Shown here: positions 61,234 through 64,000 of the stretch, piece after piece | Numbering within the stretch: position 1 is the stretch's first letter | Layout: every line of letters starts with the position of its first letter | From: G963676795 sp963677215 | Lineage (GTDB): Bacteria > Desulfobacterota > Desulfuromonadia > Desulfuromonadales > Geopsychrobacteraceae | NCBI GenBank assembly: GCA_963677215.1 | Contig: OY781919.1 | Span: 558,001 to 622,000 of the forward strand | Reading direction: 5' to 3' | DNA: 64,000 nucleotides | The notes under the pieces: generated by a model | The model's input: the letters and a program-made list of their open reading frames with translations, nothing else | The model's database searches: none | What the model was told of the DNA's origin: nothing | Program-made: the position numbers and the translations under genes

Positions 61234-62162
61234 GAAACTCCCCATACAAAAGGATATGATTCACCCCTTTACCGACTCTTCCCAGACGACTATATCTTCA
61301 TAATATCATTTATAACCCGGCATCTCTCTACACTTGCCAAGTTAGTCTACCCCTAAAAACTGTATCAATGCGGCGGTACAAAACAACAGGCAGGAGAAAG
61401 CCGTTCGCCTGGCTTTCAACTACGCTTTTTCCTCTTCTCAGCCCGGGGAAATTACGCTAGCACCATATCTGGTTGAAAGTTTATAACACAGATATTTCCA
61501 GTTGAAAAAAAACTGAATGAATGGTAGTTAGATTTTTAATCGCACGAAACATGATTTTACGCCATGAAAAAAAGACCATAGGTTACAGAAAATTTCCGCA
61601 CGCTCCTCCTTTCCTTGTCCTGTCGGCCTTTACATTCAGTTTCTTGTTATTTAACAGCTAGTTGAGAATTTATATTCACTTATTGTCCTTTCTTTCTCAA
61701 TAAATATCGGTAAATAAGTGATATTTCTAGACTCATCTACCTGAGCTTGTTTAGTCATTAAAAATATTGTGACGTCTGCATAAACAATAGACCAAGGATA
61801 CTCCTCCTGAACAGATTAATGACAGGTGAGAATTCCGTCGTTTTTCAGCAAATTGTTACCAGGCAAAGAAAAGGTTTAAAAATGCCACAGAAAAGATTGG
61901 ATATAGGGAATCACGGTAAGAGTTCGACCACTATCGCCTGCCTGGAGTTCTGCTCCAATTTACTTGGCAACAAGGGTCTGTTGACGGCATTTCAGGCCGA
62001 TGTCGTTGGTGAACTGAAAGCAATTTCCAATCGAGGGCTCTATATTGGCCTTTAATCTGATTCGCTATCACTTCTATACGAAAACGGACCCTGAATTTGA
62101 TATTTTAAGTGCACTTGTTTCAAGCAATTCAGCAGGTTCATAATAATGAAGGGAGATTTTTT
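61234..62162. other. AT-rich intergenic region with operator-like dyads
   Basis: About 0.9 kb, clearly richer in A+T than the coding parts, without a convincing gene. A hairpin GAAAGCC/GGCTTTC is at 61396-61417 and a 9-bp inverted repeat TCACTTATT/AATAAGTGA with a 28-base spacer lies at 61676-61721. A possible short ORF is at 61882-62055. The GTG of the AroE-like gene, with its GGGAG, lies at the end. Otherwise I see nothing. Confidence 0.5.
61882..62055 (+). CDS. Possible 57-residue hypothetical peptide
   Basis: An ATG at 61882 with AAAAGG 7 bases upstream opens a 57-codon frame that I do not recognise. The product has a soluble, slightly basic N-terminus (MPQKRLDIGNHGK) and no membrane or signal segment. 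It may be a remnant of a larger gene or a chance frame in AT-rich DNA. Codon use gives no support either way. Confidence 0.25.
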   Translation: MPQKRLDIGNHGKSSTTIACLEFCSNLLGNKGLLTAFQADVVGELKAISNRGLYIGL

Positions 62163-63014
62163 GTGATTAAATCAGGAACAAGAGTTTTGCAAGCTATGGG
62201 CGAACCAAGCGCTCACACCCTCGCATCACTGATGCAGAACACTGCCTTGAAAGAGAGCGGCATCAACGCCGTTTACGCAACAGATCGCACCCCTGTTAAA
62301 AAAGTTGGGGAAGCACTTGCCGTCATGCGGGCTCTCGATTTCCTGGGAGCCAACTGTTCGATGACATTCAAGGAAAAGGTTATTCCTCATCTGGACGTGA
62401 TCGAGGAAACCGCCCGCCTAGTTGGCGCAGTCAGCACCATTGTCAATCATGAGGGTCATCTGCACGGTTACAACACCGACGTCTATGCCGTCGCTGAGAC
62501 CCTCAAACAGGACCTTGACTTTGATCCCCGCGAGAAATCCGTGATGATGCTGGGCGTCAACAGTACCTGCCGGGCAGCTATTGTCGCGCTCTGCAAGGCC
62601 GGAGCGAAGCACATCAGCATTACAGATCAGAGCGTCGAGCAAGCAAAAATGCTGACAGATCAATTTTCCCAAATCTACCCACAGACCTATTTCGAACACC
62701 TGCCGCTGATGCGCAGTGAAATAGGTTCCAAACTGAGTGAAACGGACCTGCTGATCAACCTGATCATGGATCACCTCAGCGATTTTTCCTGGCAAGACCT
62801 GAATCCACAGGCAGTTGTCCTCGACATCAGCAGCAGTGCGACAGACACTCCTTTTGTCGTAGCCGCGAAGGCACATCACCACCCTGCTGCCGGCGGACTG
62901 GGCATGATTAGAGCACAGGGCGAAAAAGACTTTGAGCTCTGGACCGGAGAAGCGCCAGCCAAAGGTTTGATGCAGTCCTGCCTGCTTAACGCATGCGCAA
63001 AAAACGCACATTAG
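62163..63014 (+). CDS. AroE/shikimate-dehydrogenase-like protein, divergent
   Basis: A 283-residue NAD(P)-dependent dehydrogenase of the AroE fold. The catalytic Lys (Lys70 in NCSMTFKEK) and Asp (Asp106 in HGYNTDVY) are kept. Several shikimate-binding residues differ from AroE: HTLAS instead of HSLSP, NCSMTF instead of NVTxP, and GAVST instead of GAVNT. The glycine-rich loop is GVNSTCRAA, and the next strand ends in TDQS, which favours NAD. The GTG at 62163 has GGGAG 7-8 bases upstream and replaces an unsupported ATG at 62109. It may act on a different hydroxy acid. Confidence 0.75.
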   Translation: MIKSGTRVLQAMGEPSAHTLASLMQNTALKESGINAVYATDRTPVKKVGEALAVMRALDFLGANCSMTFKEKVIPHLDVIEETARLVGAVSTIVNHEGHLHGYNTDVYAVAETLKQDLDFDPREKSVMMLGVNSTCRAAIVALCKAGAKHISITDQSVEQAKMLTDQFSQIYPQTYFEHLPLMRSEIGSKLSETDLLINLIMDHLSDFSWQDLNPQAVVLDISSSATDTPFVVAAKAHHHPAAGGLGMIRAQGEKDFELWTGEAPAKGLMQSCLLNACAKNAH

Positions 63015-63022
63015 CAACAAGC

Positions 63023-63051
63023 AACGGCCAGACCTGATCGGTCTGGTCGTT
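63023..63051 (+). terminator. Terminator after the AroE-like gene
   Basis: Arms AACGGCCAGACC (63023-63034) and GGTCTGGTCGTT (63040-63051) pair over 12 bp with one wobble and a 5-base loop, starting 9 bases after the stop. It is followed by a short T/A-rich tract. Confidence 0.7.
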
Positions 63052-63192
63052 GTTATATCGGTAGCTATCGCAAGACAGTGCCTCCACTTAATTCAATCAC
63101 TCAGGTTTGCGATCGACATGATTGAGAGATTCAGTAAGAATAATGGCAAAAACATAATGCCTCGGCGAGATGCCATGCAAAGCCCCTATTCT

Positions 63193-64000
63193 TTACATAT
63201 ACGCCTTGACAAATTGGCGCAGTGATTGGGTTGGATGACCAATAAGTTTGCTGAGCACGTGGCTTTCATCGAACAACCCCCCTTGAGAGGCACCTGTATC
63301 TGAGTTCGCCAGCACACCTGCTAATGGTGCTGGAAGACCCGCACCTTCGAGCGCCTGGGCAAAATCACTTTCTTCCATATTAATGTATGGAACGGATTTT
63401 CCAGACTCTTCACTTATGATCGCGCACAGCTCCGCCAAGGTATAGCTTTCATCTCCTGCAAGTTCATAAACTTTGCCATCTTGAGGCTCATCACTTGTCA
63501 GAACCACCGCAGCAGCCTCAGCATAATCTTCACGGGCGGACGAGCTGATTTTTCCCTCTTTTGCACAACCAATGAAGCCTCCATTTGCCAAAGACGGTGC
63601 GATGCTGGCCAGATAGTTCTCTGTATACCAGCCATTACGTAACAGAACATGAGGAACATTAACCTCAATCAGGTAAGCTTCTGTTTCAATGTGCTCTTCT
63701 GCTAGTCCTAACGGCGAAGTATCCGCTTTCAACAGGCTCGTGTAAGCAATTAATTCAACTCCAGCTTGTTTGGCTGCAGCAATCACATTTTTGTGTTGTG
63801 GCGTTCGTTGCCCCACTTCACTGGATGAGATCAGTAGCAACTTGGAAATCCTGTTAAGTGCAGCTGTTAAGGTCTCAGGTTTAGAATAATCAGCATGGCG
63901 AACCTGAACGCCCAATGCCTTCAGGGGTTCAGCTTTTGCAACATTTCGAGCCAGAGCAACAATTTGCCCAGCAGAGGTTTTTTTCAGTAGATGTTGTATG
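63193..64000 (-). CDS. NmrA/QorB-like NAD(P)-binding reductase (5' end outside the window)
   Basis: An atypical short-chain dehydrogenase of the NmrA/QorB type. The frame stays open to the window edge, so the 5' end, with the nucleotide-binding glycine loop, is missing. The visible 269 codons include LLLISSSEVGQR, the VELIAYTSLL strand, HVLLRNGWYTENYLASI and YELAGDESYTLAELCAIIS, all typical of quinone oxidoreductase 2. It probably reduces a quinone or senses redox state through NAD(P). Base composition is lower in G+C than most of the window. Confidence 0.85.
   Translation of the reverse strand, partial: IQHLLKKTSAGQIVALARNVAKAEPLKALGVQVRHADYSKPETLTAALNRISKLLLISSSEVGQRTPQHKNVIAAAKQAGVELIAYTSLLKADTSPLGLAEEHIETEAYLIEVNVPHVLLRNGWYTENYLASIAPSLANGGFIGCAKEGKISSSAREDYAEAAAVVLTSDEPQDGKVYELAGDESYTLAELCAIISEESGKSVPYINMEESDFAQALEGAGLPAPLAGVLANSDTGASQGGLFDESHVLSKLIGHPTQSLRQFVKAYM

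Overview
This window looks like chromosomal DNA from a Gram-negative anaerobe, most likely a member of the Desulfuromonadales or a close deltaproteobacterial relative. That is inference. It rests on the mix of several c-di-GMP and multidomain signalling proteins, a receiver/DUF4388/J-domain protein, a TRAP transporter, a sodium-pumping decarboxylase cluster, GlnE with a sigma-54-type glnK-amtB operon, and moderately high G+C coding sequence. No rRNA, tRNA, CRISPR array, prophage or intact insertion sequence was found.

Layout. 1-2130: end of a TRAP dicarboxylate-type transporter locus in the order dctM-dctP-dctQ. 2268-8166: a DsrE-like protein, diacylglycerol kinase, a small secreted protein, an MFS exporter, a 920-residue hybrid sensor kinase and a small membrane protein. 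8171-12544: a PAS-GGDEF-EAL protein with a long leader, then the P-II/AmtB ammonium operon behind a sigma-54-type promoter. 12721-19130: a TetR regulator co-transcribed with a complete RND efflux system. 19290-23479: a carbohydrate-binding lipoprotein, an EAL phosphodiesterase with degenerate GGDEF, a lone receiver protein and a lytic transglycosylase. 23631-24717: ttcA followed by a cluster of palindromes resembling a dispersed intergenic repeat. 24767-42305 (minus strand): a tightly packed run of ten genes, ClC channel - pcrA - receiver/BTAD regulator - mrp - gatC - gatA - gatB - mtnA - glnE - receiver/J-domain protein. 42593-49177 (minus): an ABM-mmdA-mmdD-mmdC-mmdB operon for a Na+-pumping methylmalonyl-CoA-type decarboxylase, next to a LytS/LytR two-component pair. 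Paired direct repeats resembling LytTR boxes lie between them. 49272-52524 (minus): housekeeping and unknown genes, including an orphan PhnG-like protein. 52805-58759 (plus): an orphan AbiEi-type regulator, a second ClC channel, an overlapping RuvC-like nuclease, an LhgO-type oxidase, an esterase and a small cytochrome c. 59000-64000: an isolated flagellar-rod-like protein ending in a perfect palindrome, DarP, an MFS carrier, an AT-rich intergenic stretch of about 0.9 kb, a divergent AroE-like dehydrogenase and a partial NmrA-type reductase.

How the genes work together. Nitrogen control is represented twice, by glnK-amtB and by glnE. Translation fidelity (GatCAB, TtcA), DNA repair (PcrA) and Fe-S cluster handling (Mrp) share one long operon. 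The most specific regulatory hypothesis is that the LytS/LytR pair controls the adjacent sodium-pump decarboxylase operon through the 10-bp direct repeats at 46587-46624. The most interesting uncharacterised proteins are the RuvC-like nuclease fused by overlap to a ClC gene, the partnerless AbiEi-type protein, the orphan PhnG homologue, the receiver/TPR/BTAD regulator and the altered AroE paralogue.
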